Assembly: GCA_045837725.1 (NCBI GenBank) | Contig: JBEWZL010000134.1 | Coordinates: 1 to 39,183 of the forward strand | Reading direction: 5' to 3' | Origin: Vermamoeba vermiformis | Taxonomy: Eukaryota > Tubulinea > Echinamoebida | Length of the DNA stretch: 39,183 nt | Shown: positions 11,296 to 22,232 of the stretch, one piece after another | Layout of the letters: every line of letters starts with the position of its first letter | How positions within the stretch are numbered: position 1 is the stretch's first letter | The notes under the pieces: model-generated | What the model saw: the letters and a program-made list of their open reading frames with translations, nothing else | What the model was told of the DNA's origin: nothing | The model's database searches: none | Position numbers and translations under genes: made by a program

Positions 11296-14200
11296 ATGAG
11301 CGAGCCCATCTGGATCTTTTCTGACAGTACCACAACGCCGATCGGCGAAGCGTTCATGATTAAAGATGAACTTGGCAGGTAAATTACGCTTATATAATAG
11401 CATAATTATAGTGAAATATAAATAACTTGAAAAGTGGAATGGAATTCGCCAGACAGGCGTTGGAACAAATCCGTTCAGAAATTTAATTTTTATTCATTAA
11501 ATGTGTAGTCAATCATAATATGCACTACAAATATCAATTAATTTTTATTGTACTATTTTTCTCGCATACCTATTCCTTAAAAATTAAATTTTTGCGAGAT
11601 CTCTAACTGTATGCAAAATGAATAGCAAATTAAATTATTTTTGCATAATATAGACCTCAATATTTATGTGTAATTATTTAACCTTAAAGAATCCTTTATT
11701 TTCGAATTTTCACCTCTTAAATTTCCGTTACACTTCACCTAAATAAAAACCCGACCCTAATTTCCTAATATTCTTATTATAAGGGGTACTACTTCTGTGG
11801 TCAAAAAAGCTACAAATAAAGTATCAGGCGACTTGGTAGCATTAAAAATAATCGATAAACGGTTTGTCGATCCAGACGCGGTAGTTAAAGAAGTTGCTAT
11901 TATGAAGGAATTAGACGATCACCCTGGATTTATTCATGTTAAAGAAGTATATGAAGATAACACTAATTTAATATTAGTCGAAGACTTGGTAACAGGTAAA
12001 CCGAGATCCATAAACTTTTTAATGCTGGATTTTTACCTCCAACTTTCCCGCTCAAATATATTATAATAATCCATAACGTTGCATATATAAATGTTTAATT
12101 TCATCAATATAGAAATTACTCTTATTACTAGAAGTAAATCAATTTCTGCTCGGTTTCTGAGCCTACTTTCGTAGCAGCTGAAAATAATTTATTTTATCAA
12201 TTTTATTAATGATTGAACTATTATAGGCGGAGAATTGTTCGATAAGATTGTAGAATTGAACACATTTTCCGAAAAAGACGCAGCTAGTCTCGTACAACAG
12301 ATCGCATCAATCATTGCATATCTTCACAGCAAAGACATCGTGCATCGTGATTTGAAGCCTGAAAATCTGTTATTTGTGGATAGTAATTCGAACAAATTGA
12401 AATTGTGCGATTTTGGAACTGCGGAAATTGTTGTTAGTGGCACTGTTTTGCAAGATGCTATTGGCTCACCAGGGTACGTATACCTATAATAAGCATATTA
12501 TTATATTAAGGCCGGGACCTACTATCAAATGATACTAAAGTGATATCTATTGATTATTTCCTTATATAGATATATGGCTCCCGAAGTGGTCGCTGGAATT
12601 GGTTACGATAAAGCCGTTGATATTTTCAGCTTTGGTGTCATTATGGTACGTTACCATATATAGTATATTGTTCCGTTCTATCGTAGACTTGCGAGCTCAT
12701 GCCTAAATTTCCTTTTATAGTATGTGATGCTTTCAGGCACGTTCCCGTACGATGACGAAGAAGCCATTCCGAAGCGACCCGCAGATTTTCCGTCGCCTGA
12801 TTGGGACAACGTGAGCGAGGTCGTGAAAAAATTAATCGGAGATTGTTTGAATTTGGATCCGGCAAAGCGACCGACAGCACAACGAGTGTTAGATCATCCA
12901 TGGGTCAAGGGTGAAAATATCGAGGCTAAGAAAGATCTTGGCGCAGCGTTGCCCACTTTGCGTCGGTTGGTCACTTCGCGCAAGTTAGGCGGATTTGTGG
13001 GCCATGCCATTAATATCACGCATGATGGACCTGCTGCGGGCACTGGCCGACCACAGTTACTCAAGAGTCCGAGCATCAAGGTACTATTTTCATGAACGCA
13101 GTATTCACTGAAACACGACGCCTCGAACTAACAATTTTTTTCACAGCACGATTTGAGCACGACCGCTGATACTAAATTACGAGATAGTACCAAAGACGTA
13201 AGTGGATAGCATACAAAAAGATCTGATTTTAATGAAATTTCGCTAGAAAACTCCTCGTCGCGAGTTGTCTGTTGACAGCGACAAGAGCGATCGATCTTTG
13301 AAGAGAGAAACTTCGTCGGGCTCGAGCAAAGATAAGTCCAAGGACAAAGACAAGTTGAAGCGTGAGGCGTCCTCGGGATCAAGCAAAGAACGTGAAAAAG
13401 ATAAGGACAAACTCAAGCGCGAAGTTTCATCTGGATCCAGCAAGGACAAGTCTGAGCGTGAAAAAGTCAAGCGAGAGGTGTCCTCTGGATCTAAGGATAA
13501 AGGGCGCAGTACACCTTCACGGGAACTTTCACTGAACGATAGCAGGAGTACGTTCAAAGATCGCGTTTGACATTTTGACACCTGTCAAGATGACACCTCA
13601 CAAAAAAAAAACACTTTTTAACGATTTTTTTTCTTGTAGATGTCAAACTTAGCTCGAATATTCTCAGCAGCGTTGCCAACATGGTTTCAGACACGCTTGA
13701 AATTCCCAAAATTAACTCGCCAATGGGCGACCACTTGAGTTCGCCTAAAGGCAACACGCCAAAATCAGCGCACTTGGCCCCGTGGCTCACTGAGCACGAA
13801 GAACCTCGTACAAAAACTCCGAGAATGCAAGCTAGCATTAGAGACATTAGACAGTTCATGTCGCAGTTCAAACAGAAAGAAGAAGAGGTACATCCAGATC
13901 CACACAATTTTTAAAAAAATTTATTGCCTTATTTGGAAATATCACGTGCTGACTTTGATATGTTTTTGTAGAATGCGGAGAAACAGAACTTGAAGAGATT
14001 GAAAGAACGAGCGAAGAAATTAGTGCAACAATTGGCGAACGAAAAAGATATTCGAATCACGTGCGAGAAGCAGTTGCAACAAACCAAAAAAGAATTGCAA
14101 AAGAAAGAAACTGAAAATAACGAACAACGTCATATCATTCAACAACTGCAAAGGTAAAATAATTTTCTCACTGTGTTTTCATGAACCGTTTTCACTGAAC

Positions 14201-14817
14201 TTTTGTTTCATTTGCAGCCAAATTCGTGAACTGCAGACGAGAGTTGAATCAGAGGACCAACTTAAGGCCGAATTTAGCGCGACACGCATTGGCTTGGACT
14301 CGCGATTAATTACGAGTGAAAAAGAACTCAATGCTGAGCGCGAGAAGAGAGTGGCACTGGAACGCGAGATTGAACATTTGCGTGCTGAAAACGAAGAAAA
14401 GAATGTTAAGCTTGTTGAGGCGACGAAGACTATTAGAAAGTTTGAAAATCAGGTACGAAAGTTCACTAATTTTAAATGCCAAAAAAAAATCCGAGTCTCA
14501 ATGCCGGTAACACTGGCGAAACATTTCTTATTATTTTTTAATTATTTGAAATTTTTGCTATAATCTTCGATTATCTATTTGGCCGTGCTAAACGTCAAAA
14601 GTGTCATGTTCTAACGGTGAACAATTTGCAGGCCAAAGTTGAGAGCGGCATGACCTCGCAACAAACCGCTAAAGCAGTGCGCGAAAAAGAAGAAGAATTC
14701 GCTAAGATTCGAGCAGAACTTGACGGCGAGATTAAAAAGTTGAAAGAAGACGTTGAAAAGCTCGAAGAAGACAAATTAATTTTGAAATGGAAAGTCGAAG
14801 AGTTATCCACGCATTAA
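11296..14817 (+). CDS. CAMK-type Ser/Thr protein kinase with repeat linker and coiled coil
   Basis: Exons 11296..11378, 11784..11995, 12227..12473, 12570..12645, 12721..13080, 13147..13197, 13247..13547, 13640..13887, 13972..14153, 14218..14452 and 14632..14817 join in phase to 726 aa. The catalytic domain spans ~22-267: glycine loop near GRGTT (27-31), Lys49 in VALK, Glu64 of helix C, HRDLKPEN (138-145), DFG (160-162), APE (184-186). All key residues are present, so it should be active. The lack of an RD-pocket threonine-rich loop and the SPGYMAPE segment fit the CAMK group. Residues ~330-450 are a basic, Ser-rich linker with a repeated KRE(T/A/V)SSGS unit. From ~525 to the end is a long heptad-like coiled coil (many KEL, EKL, KVEEL runs), which suggests dimerisation or filament/membrane targeting. 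No calmodulin site can be asserted. Intron 1 is long (405 bp). Exon 7 could also read on to a stop at ~13570; the gtacgt donor at 13548 is preferred because all later exons then stay in phase. Confidence 0.92.
13301..13497 (+). repeat. in-frame tandem repeat in kinase linker
   Basis: Four copies of a unit with core KRE-(T/A/V)-SSGS followed by Lys/Asp/Glu-rich spacers of unequal length lie inside exon 7. Each copy presents Ser pairs next to basic residues, as in a multi-site phosphorylated or charge-interacting linker. At the DNA level the copies differ at many third positions, so the repeat is not a fresh slippage product. Confidence 0.8.
13576..13587. promoter_or_regulatory. TGACA-type palindrome in kinase intron
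   Basis: TGACACCTGTCA inside the intron that starts at 13548, with another TGACAC three bases downstream (13591). Same half-sites and spacing as the TGACACGTGTCA palindromes found elsewhere in the window. Candidate site for a TALE-homeodomain or bZIP/bHLH dimer; function is inferred only. Confidence 0.35.
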
Positions 14818-15092
14818 GAGGCTAACTCAAATATTAATTCAACGCGAAATTCCTGTAATTTTTACAAATCACAAAGGACTTGTACCGGTACAACATATAA
14901 ATAGCATTAATTATAATCTTCATTACAATAGCAATTAAATAATGCCCTAATTATACGAATAATAGATAGGTTATAGATCTTATAACTCTTCATACAATAA
15001 ATTACGATAGATCTGTTGCCAAGTTAGTTTTGTAGTTAAAGAGCGTAAAGGTAGATCTAATTAATTAATTTTAGAAAAATTATTTAAATTAT

Positions 15093-17026
15093 TTAATTAT
15101 TTACAACAATGTCATATTCAGGCTCTGGCGGCGAGCAAAAATAGAACATAAAAACTACACTAGCCGAAATTAACAAAATTAACGGGGCTAGTTGGCCGTA
15201 CCACCTAAATGTATATATTAAGCATATATAATTAGATTAATAGAGCTATTTTACGTACCCAAATACTGGCCACACTTTCCACGCGAATAAAAATGCAAAA
15301 ACGAACATTAAAAAGCCCAAAAATATCATCACCACGATCGAGATGCTAAATATCGCCTTCACTTTCCTAAAATAGTAAATATCGCATTAATCAAGGGCAT
15401 TTTATACGATAATTAATAAATACGTTCAAGAATCAAGATTAATTTTGGATCCGGAAATATAGTTTTTAAATCCAAAAAAGGATATTATAGGGAAATATAG
15501 GTTATATTAATATCATTATTGTACGTACTTGATATTAATGGGTTTAGGCCTATCTTCATCATCGCTCGAAATTTCTTCAGCAGATCTGACCGAATTGATC
15601 AAAAACGCACGCTGCTCTTCTTGTTCAATATCTTCATCGTCTTCATAATCAACAAATCGACTGCTATTATAACGACTACTATTATAATTGCTACTATCAT
15701 CGCCACTCGATTTTTTGGCTTTTTGAAACCTCTGCCAGTTTTCTTGATTCAAACTTTGCAAATTTTTCTTTCTTCTGCTGTTTCTAGCGTTAAAGAAAAG
15801 AATTTGACCCAAATTAAGAATAAAATTCGTTGCCAGGAAAAAATCTGCAATGACTGGCTGGATCGAGTCGTTGAACAGTGCTACGCGACTTAAGAACGAG
15901 CACGTGGTGGCACAACATGCTACATATACGCATAAATATGATTGGCCCTATAAATAACCGCATTAAATTCTGTCAATTAAAATTAAATTAAATCATCGGA
16001 TCTGCTTACAATTTACTTTCAATGAAATTAAAACGATATAATTATACTTCGCAATGATAATAATAATTATTAATATTAACTATATAATGAAGGGGACGAA
16101 TTTGAAAGAAAAATTGGATCCGTTGTTTAGAGGTACCTTTGAACGGATCTACTTACGTCAGCCGTATCGTTTTTGAAATTTCTTATTATCTGAGGGAATG
16201 CAAGTCCCAAGCATAATACGACCCATGTCCAGTTAAGTATATCAGAAGCTACTGGCTGCAAGAAAATATCGATGCAGATCAGCCCTGTCGTGCCGGTCAA
16301 ATACGCCAATAACGAGAGCCATTTCAACGTTCTTTTCGCTTTGCTACTCGCATAATAATATTAGACACTATTATAATAAATTTAGGTTTACAGGAAACAA
16401 ATGAAAAAAATTAAACCTGGGATCCATTTTGTAACGGACTGAATCCGTGAATGTAGAAAACGAGGACGAATATAGACCGTTTATATAAATAATCTTACCT
16501 ATAGTAAGCAAATTGAAGCAATAAAATCGAGATTGAAAAGCTGACAAAGATAGATGAAGCAGCATCGAAGAATGTTGAATCAATTCTGAACATCCAAAGT
16601 GTTCTTAATAACGAAGTCCAATAAAACATCCATATTGTGATTATATTGAGGCCTTCTATCGATTTTCTAAGTTAGACGAAGATTAGAACTTGTGGATTTC
16701 GATTTTGCGATCGTGATCTTCGGTTCATATCCGAAAAATTGAATTGATTACTTTATGATTATTACCTATTAAAATTATATAACATTTGCGGTATCAACAC
16801 TATAAACCATAAAATAGTAGCGCAGAAATCAAGGACCTAAACAAAATTTATTAATTTATTAATTTAATATTGAATCAGATAGTTAACAACTACAATTATA
16901 TAAGCGTAAAAATAATAGGTGCAATTACGCAGGTTTTATAAATTTAATTGCGCTTACGTTGCCAGCAAGGCAAATCTCGTCACCCAGCTCCGGCAAACAC
17001 TCCTTTATGAAGTCAAAATGCTCCAT
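15093..17026 (-). CDS. PQ-loop membrane protein (MPDU1/SLC66-like) with extra C-terminal membrane segments
   Basis: Exons 17026..16958, 16836..16766, 16666..16499, 16343..16157, 15947..15529, 15366..15259 and 15204..15093 join in phase to 377 aa. Two PQ motifs are visible: LIPQMLYNFNRKSIEGL (~residues 37-53) and LAFPQIIRNFKN in exon 4. Each sits in a triple-helix bundle as in MPDU1, cystinosin and SLC66 proteins. About seven hydrophobic helices precede a hydrophilic, acidic stretch of ~100 residues (Asn/Ser then Asp/Glu-rich, ending DDEDRPK). Two more hydrophobic segments follow (IFSISIVVMIFLGF, APLILLISASVVFMF), then a short acidic tail. The family core suggests either a dolichol-phosphate-sugar helper in the ER or a lysosomal amino-acid/sugar transporter; I cannot choose. 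The acidic loop plus two late helices is not typical of the family. Confidence 0.85.
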
Positions 17027-17328
17027 GGGATATTATCAAACAAATTATTAATTACACGATAATAATAAAGAAATCATATCTCGTTTGTAGGTCAGTTTTC
17101 AGTTCAAATTGAAAAAGCCACCGATTTTTACCCTTCTCCTTTAACGGAAAAAGCAACTCCTGGTCAAACCACCAATTTATATAAATTAATAAATACGATT
17201 TATTACTAAGTTAAATGATTGAGGATTTTTGTTTCGAGCAACAAGATCCGCATCTAAAATTTCTTATATACAACCCAAATCCTATTGCCAGGACTTAATA
17301 TTAATAAATATACGCCTAACGACTTGCT
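17027..17328. other. short intergenic region between two minus-strand genes
   Basis: Holds the 3' flank of the Sec1-type gene and the promoter of the PQ-loop gene. AT-rich with ATAAATA words; nothing else recognised. Confidence 0.4.
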
Positions 17329-20300
17329 TTAAGAGCTGTCAGTGCTGTCGTCGCCAAACACCGAGTCACCAGAGCTGTCAGATCGCTTGTTGTTGTTGCG
17401 TCTGTTGTTGTTGCCGCCAGTATTGCCCCATCGATTGCCACCATTGGTCGCTTGGCCCGACTGTGGTCTCCTAGAGGCACCAGGACGACGTGAAGCAGGC
17501 TTGTCAGAGCTCTCACTCGGGCTGTCGCTGTCGCTGCCATCGTCGCTGTCACTGCCCTCGCTGCTCGATTGGGCCTTGCGATTGTTGTTCGACTTCGGGC
17601 CTGGCTTGGCACTCGCTGGCTGCTTGCTGGCAGGGCCTTTAGTGGCCGATTGTCTAGTGTTAGATCTTGGAGGCGGGGCCGAGGACGATTCATCGCCACT
17701 GCCACTATCGCTGCTGTCACTGCTCGAGGACGAGCGGCTCGAACTGACGGTAGCACCACGCTTGGATCCGTCGCCCAGATCAGCCAAATCGTGCACGAAC
17801 TCGTCAGGGAAGATAATGTGAGACGAGCCAATGATAATGTCGCGGCCGTATTGTTTGCTCATGTCACTGACAATCTTGCATTCAGCGGGGGTCACACCAC
17901 CAGCAATAAAAAGAATAATGCGTGGAGGTTCACGAACGCGTTTCTATATATGGAAATTAGTTGGTGTAAGACGCACGAATGCTATTTTAGGCACGTACGA
18001 GTTCGGCCAATAGAGGATTGGATTCCTTGTCCTTGCGACCAACGGCGGGACTGTCATTGGCCCACTTGTTGCCTGCTGTCTCCTTGCGACGAGATTTACG
18101 ATCGACATCTAAAAAAGGAAATTTAGGTCTTATTTTCAACGAGAACAGATTATTAAGTACGTACTAGGAGTGCCATTAGCAGATCCGACTTCGTCGTCCT
18201 CGTTCACGAACGGGAAGTCTTTAGAGCTCAATTTGTTCGAGAGTAATTCCTAATAAGGAAATATTTGGTGAGCACGTGCCGCGGAAGTAAAATTGATACG
18301 TACATCGAGCATGTCTTTCAAGGCAGGAACGAATCTGCTCAACACGAACTCCCATTCTCCGTTCTTAGGAATACGCTTTTGGTCCTACAATAGAAACGAC
18401 GTTAGTAACGAAACAAAAGAAAAAAAAGTTGTGGATCCGAGAGTTTAAACATAAAAATGTTAGACACCATTCATATATTAATGGTGAATCATTATGATAT
18501 GTTTAGCTGGTGTCGGGTAGACATGAAAAGTATGGCTTACCTTGCGCGAGTTTGATTTCTTGAGCTGAGTCAAGTTCTTCAAAGCACGTTCGAGCGTGTC
18601 CATGTCATCCAAAACAATGTCCTTGACGACTTTATCGAGCTTGGCCTCGGTCTCAGTGACCGAACTCGCGAGCCACAAGAGCAACATGCGCATCTTGTTC
18701 GTAGTGCTCACAAAGTCGTCGTTGATCACGCTCAGCACTTTCTTGCTAATGTTATCAATCTTCTTGGCTCGCTCGTCACGGCCAGTAGCAATGTCTTGTT
18801 CGATTGATGCTACCTTTTCGAGTGCACCCTTGTTGAACAGATCCATGCACTTCTTAGCCAAGTTAATGTGCAACGAGAACTATTGAAATTATCATCAATA
18901 ACGATTCGAAGTCTAAGTCAAATATTATTGGTCAAGTTTAAGTGACAATTAATGGAGTTTTTCATTAATAAGTCGTGGTCGTGATTGCGGTTAGTTTTCG
19001 GATCGGATTTGGTCTTACCTTTTGGTAAAGCTTTTGATATTTAGGCATTGCACGAACGATGTCACTCAATGAGCTCAAGTCTTTCTTGACCTAAAAAAGA
19101 ACGTTAAGTGATGTTTTCCGGAAAATTGTTCAGCCAGCGGATCTTGCAATGAGGCAAACTTACGTTCTTTTCTTTAGCGAATTTACCGGCCTTGTTTTCA
19201 TCAACGAATTGTTGGAACGTCTTAGCAATGAATTTCTTGGCGTATTCAATGTGCTGGTAACGTGCTGCAGCCCACACTTTGTCTTTATCATCGAGCACAG
19301 CCTCGACTTGCGCTTCGTTACTGTTGGCATCCGTGTAAGTGTGTCTTTAATTATAGTAATGATACGTTAGTACTTGACGGTTATAACATATATACACAAT
19401 ACTATGTATATCAAATCAATACGTACTGATATTTATCGTCGTGAATACCAAGGATGTCGTAGACCATGGATTGGTAGCAGAAATCGTGCAACAAAGGTGT
19501 AATCAAGTCATGAGTTCTGTCTAACACGATCAAAGTAGCTCTATCACCAGAAGGAAGCTACATAGAGCAACATAATTAGCAAATTAATTCATCATAATGA
19601 AGATCTATCCGCAAAATAATTCTAAATATTATTGAGCTTATTTAACGTCTGCTTCGTGCTTACCAATGCCTTAGCACGTCTTAATCTCTCCAAGCCTTCT
19701 GAAACGTATTGCGCCAAGGCTGAGCTGTGAGTATGCGACTTGGCATAACGCACGATCGGGAATTCACCAAGAGTAGCGCAAACTGTAACGATCTAAATAG
19801 TATAATATGAGCCATTGAATAATATTTTAGGCATATATCACGCTTTAATACCTTCTTAGCGAGTTTTTGAAGCTCCTTCTTGACTGAAGATGAATCCGGC
19901 GAGTACAAATTGAAAAAGCTCTTCTCACTTTCAATTTTGAATACTTGTCCTTCTCGACCTGTATTTATATGTTAGCATTACTTTGGAGCACAAAGTTTCT
20001 GATAATTTAGAGCAAGGCCTAGATCCAGTACGCGACAATTAAAATTAATTTCAAAATTCAACAAAAATTAGAATATTACTCTTTCTTCGTGCAATAACCT
20101 ATAAAAACGTAATGCATACCAATAAAATCAATATTGGCTTCCTTCAAAGTCTTGATTTTCGCAACGACGCGTTCCTGAGCGATCTTCTGCAACTGCTTGT
20201 CTTCGCAGGCTGAAATAATTTGGACATTAGCTTAATATAGGCAACGTATTGAATATGAAAGTACGAAAAAGTAAAGATAGCAAATGTAGACTCAAATTTA

Positions 20301-21132
20301 TGCGAAACTTCCGATCCGTATTATTTTTCAATTAAAATCGTTTAGAATTACGCGGGATCCGATAAATTACGTACGGGTGTGGAAGAAGACGTGCGCTGAG
20401 TGATATTTAGGTGTATCGGGGTCTTGGAAATCATCAATCAACCTTTCGATAGAATCTGAGGTCGGCGAGATGAAGTAAATCGCATCCAAGTGTGGCAAAG
20501 GCTGTCGCTCGACTGAAATACTTTCGACCACTATACAAATATTAATATCATCCCAATTTCATGCAAGCCAGAGTAGAGTTATTTCTGTTTTAGGAAGTTG
20601 ACCTCCACGCGATCTCGTTAAATTAAACATGACTTTTGAGAATAATATCGCTATTGAGGCACCGGAATATTATGTATTTAATGACAGTACTTACGTGAAA
20701 TGCCTGAGTTCAAAATATCGGTCATCTCGACAAAATTGTTCAAGATGTGGGCTGTCTCTTTGTCGAGGATCAAAACCTTCGTCGAGCGAGTATCCACCGT
20801 TTGCAAAGTGTATAAAAATTCTAGAGTAAATATAGGTGTTAATAGCCGTCTACAGATGCACCGGAAAGTGCGCACTTTTCAGGCGGATTTGCTTAAAATG
20901 TTTGGGCAATTAAAATTAATCACGATACTAGTAAATAATAATTTAAATAGCGTCATTTATGCCTTTGGAACATAAATAATAATTATCCCGTGGAATTTGA
21001 TTAAATAACGGATGCGCGTGTAAAAATTATTTGAAAGCTTCTTTTGCGTAATATTAATTAAATATGATACTTACTTGCTCGAGTAATAGTAATAATATTC
21101 TCTTCTAATCTATCATCGACGATCTTTTCCAT
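17329..21132 (-). CDS. Sec1/Munc18 family SNARE regulator with long Ser/Asp-rich tail
   Basis: Fourteen exons (21132..21075, 20820..20695, 20530..20375, 20209..20120, 19958..19852, 19792..19664, 19557..19427, 19344..19164, 19090..19019, 18879..18541, 18384..18304, 18249..18165, 18108..17999, 17943..17329) join in phase to 759 aa. Landmarks follow Sec1/Munc18 in order: VLILDKETAHILNN near 40, LDAIYFISPTSDSI near 75, VCATLGEFPIVRY, LIVLDRTHDLITPLLHDF, then RIILFIAGGVTPAEC and IIIGSSHIIFP near the end of the fold (~590-600). SM proteins clasp syntaxin and guide SNARE assembly; this one looks like the plasma-membrane (Sec1/Munc18) class, not Sly1, Vps45 or Vps33. Residues from ~615 to 759 form a low-complexity tail rich in Ser, Asp, Gly, Asn and Arg that ordinary ~600-residue members lack. 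The first exon (19 codons) fits MEKIVDDRLEENIIT. Confidence 0.95.
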
Positions 21133-21507
21133 AGTCCGCTTTTACAATGACTGGATTTGATCTTACGTGTTTTGAATATGATGCTATAGAATACAAATAA
21201 ATAGGTCTATTGTTGTGTCAAATAGACGTGAAACACGAGAATGTTTTCGTCCCAAAGCGCCAGAAAGAGCCGTTGAATTTATCAATTTTAGTTTTTTGTC
21301 TTATTTTCCGTTTCAATGCATTTCCATTGTCCCCATTTTATTTGAAACAGTGATACATCATATGCGCGATATTATAAACCATTTATTCTCATATTACGTG
21401 CATTGAGCTCGCGCATTCACCTGTCTTTTGATGCGTTCCCATCTGCGCTACAATTCTATGGCGCTGGCATCAATTCTTAATTATAATATTCAGTAATACA
21501 GCGAGCG
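21133..21507. other. intergenic, upstream of the Sec1-type gene
   Basis: Probable promoter of the Sec1-type gene, AT-rich, with no convincing open frame on either strand and no element I can name. Confidence 0.4.
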
Positions 21508-22014
21508 TTATGATAAAGACGTAAGGATACCCACAATTACGAAGAGAAGTGAGCCGAATCCAGATTTTGTTTGAAACCAACGGTAACTTTCTTCGTCTTC
21601 CTTGTCGGTAAAAATATCTCAAATCGACTAACAATTGGCGTACTAAATACCGAGCTGGGCGCAGAGATAGAGCGCACGAGCAATTTTTTTTCAACCAGCT
21701 TCTCTTTTGTTTACCTGACAGTACGTGTATTATTGCCCCGTTCAAATAACACGCGATTGCGCTCGCGTACGTGTTTGGAAATTGAACACTGTGTTGTCTG
21801 TTGGCTTATTTTGGTCTCGCGGGCTAAATCCGCTTTGACGAACAAACATAAATCACTACTTTTCCTATTTGTCGTATTAAACAACAAACTTTTCTGTGTT
21901 TGTACGCTCGTTGTGCCACATCTACTATTCGTCAGACGTTTCGACACAAATCTGATCTGTCTGAGCTTTTTTTACGGCATTATTGGGCGGATAGTGGTAC
22001 TGCTCAATAGTCAT
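21508..22014 (-). CDS. tentative small C-terminally anchored membrane protein
   Basis: A model with exons 22014..21976, 21893..21725 and 21617..21508 joins in phase to 105 aa. The last exon is the strongest part: an acidic start (TDKEDEESYRWFQ) followed by a single hydrophobic segment GSLLFVIVGILTSLS up to the stop, like a tail anchor. The middle exon is polar and helical. Competing readings exist: the donor at 21724 is gtactg and an alternative gtaaac donor five bases later shifts the last exon into another open frame that also ends in a hydrophobic segment. No family recognised, and no SNARE motif can be shown. Confidence 0.3.
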
Positions 22015-22161
22015 GCTTATGGAGTCCCTCACGTTCAATTTTGCGTTTCGAATGTCACAAATTAATCTCGAACGTTGTGAAATTAATTTACAATTTAAAA
22101 TTTCGTTTCGATATATAACACCACGCTTGGTCTTGTATTATTTTATTTATTTTTATTTAGA

Positions 22162-22172
22162 TTATATAAAAG
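22162..22172 (+). promoter_or_regulatory. TATA-like element upstream of the triple-RGS gene
   Basis: TTATATAAAAG about 60-70 bp upstream of the chosen ATG at 22233. TATA-like words are common in such AT-rich DNA, so this is weak support. Confidence 0.25.
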
Positions 22173-22232
22173 AGCTTAGCTCGGCGATTTGAAAGAGTAT
22201 CGCAGGCCGGCTAGCGAATCCAGATCACAAGA

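Noticed and set aside
13243-13581. Minus-strand open frame with Ser/Leu/Asp repeats
   Set aside because: Mirror image of the kinase linker repeats on the plus strand.
17342-17831. Long plus-strand open frame, Leu/Ser-rich
   Set aside because: It is the antisense shadow of the Ser/Asp-rich tail of the Sec1-type protein; the minus strand has the spliced family match.
21571-22065. Plus-strand open frame of 164 codons
   Set aside because: Phe/Leu/Val-rich with no domain and no splice context; composition typical of chance frames, and it overlaps a better minus-strand model.
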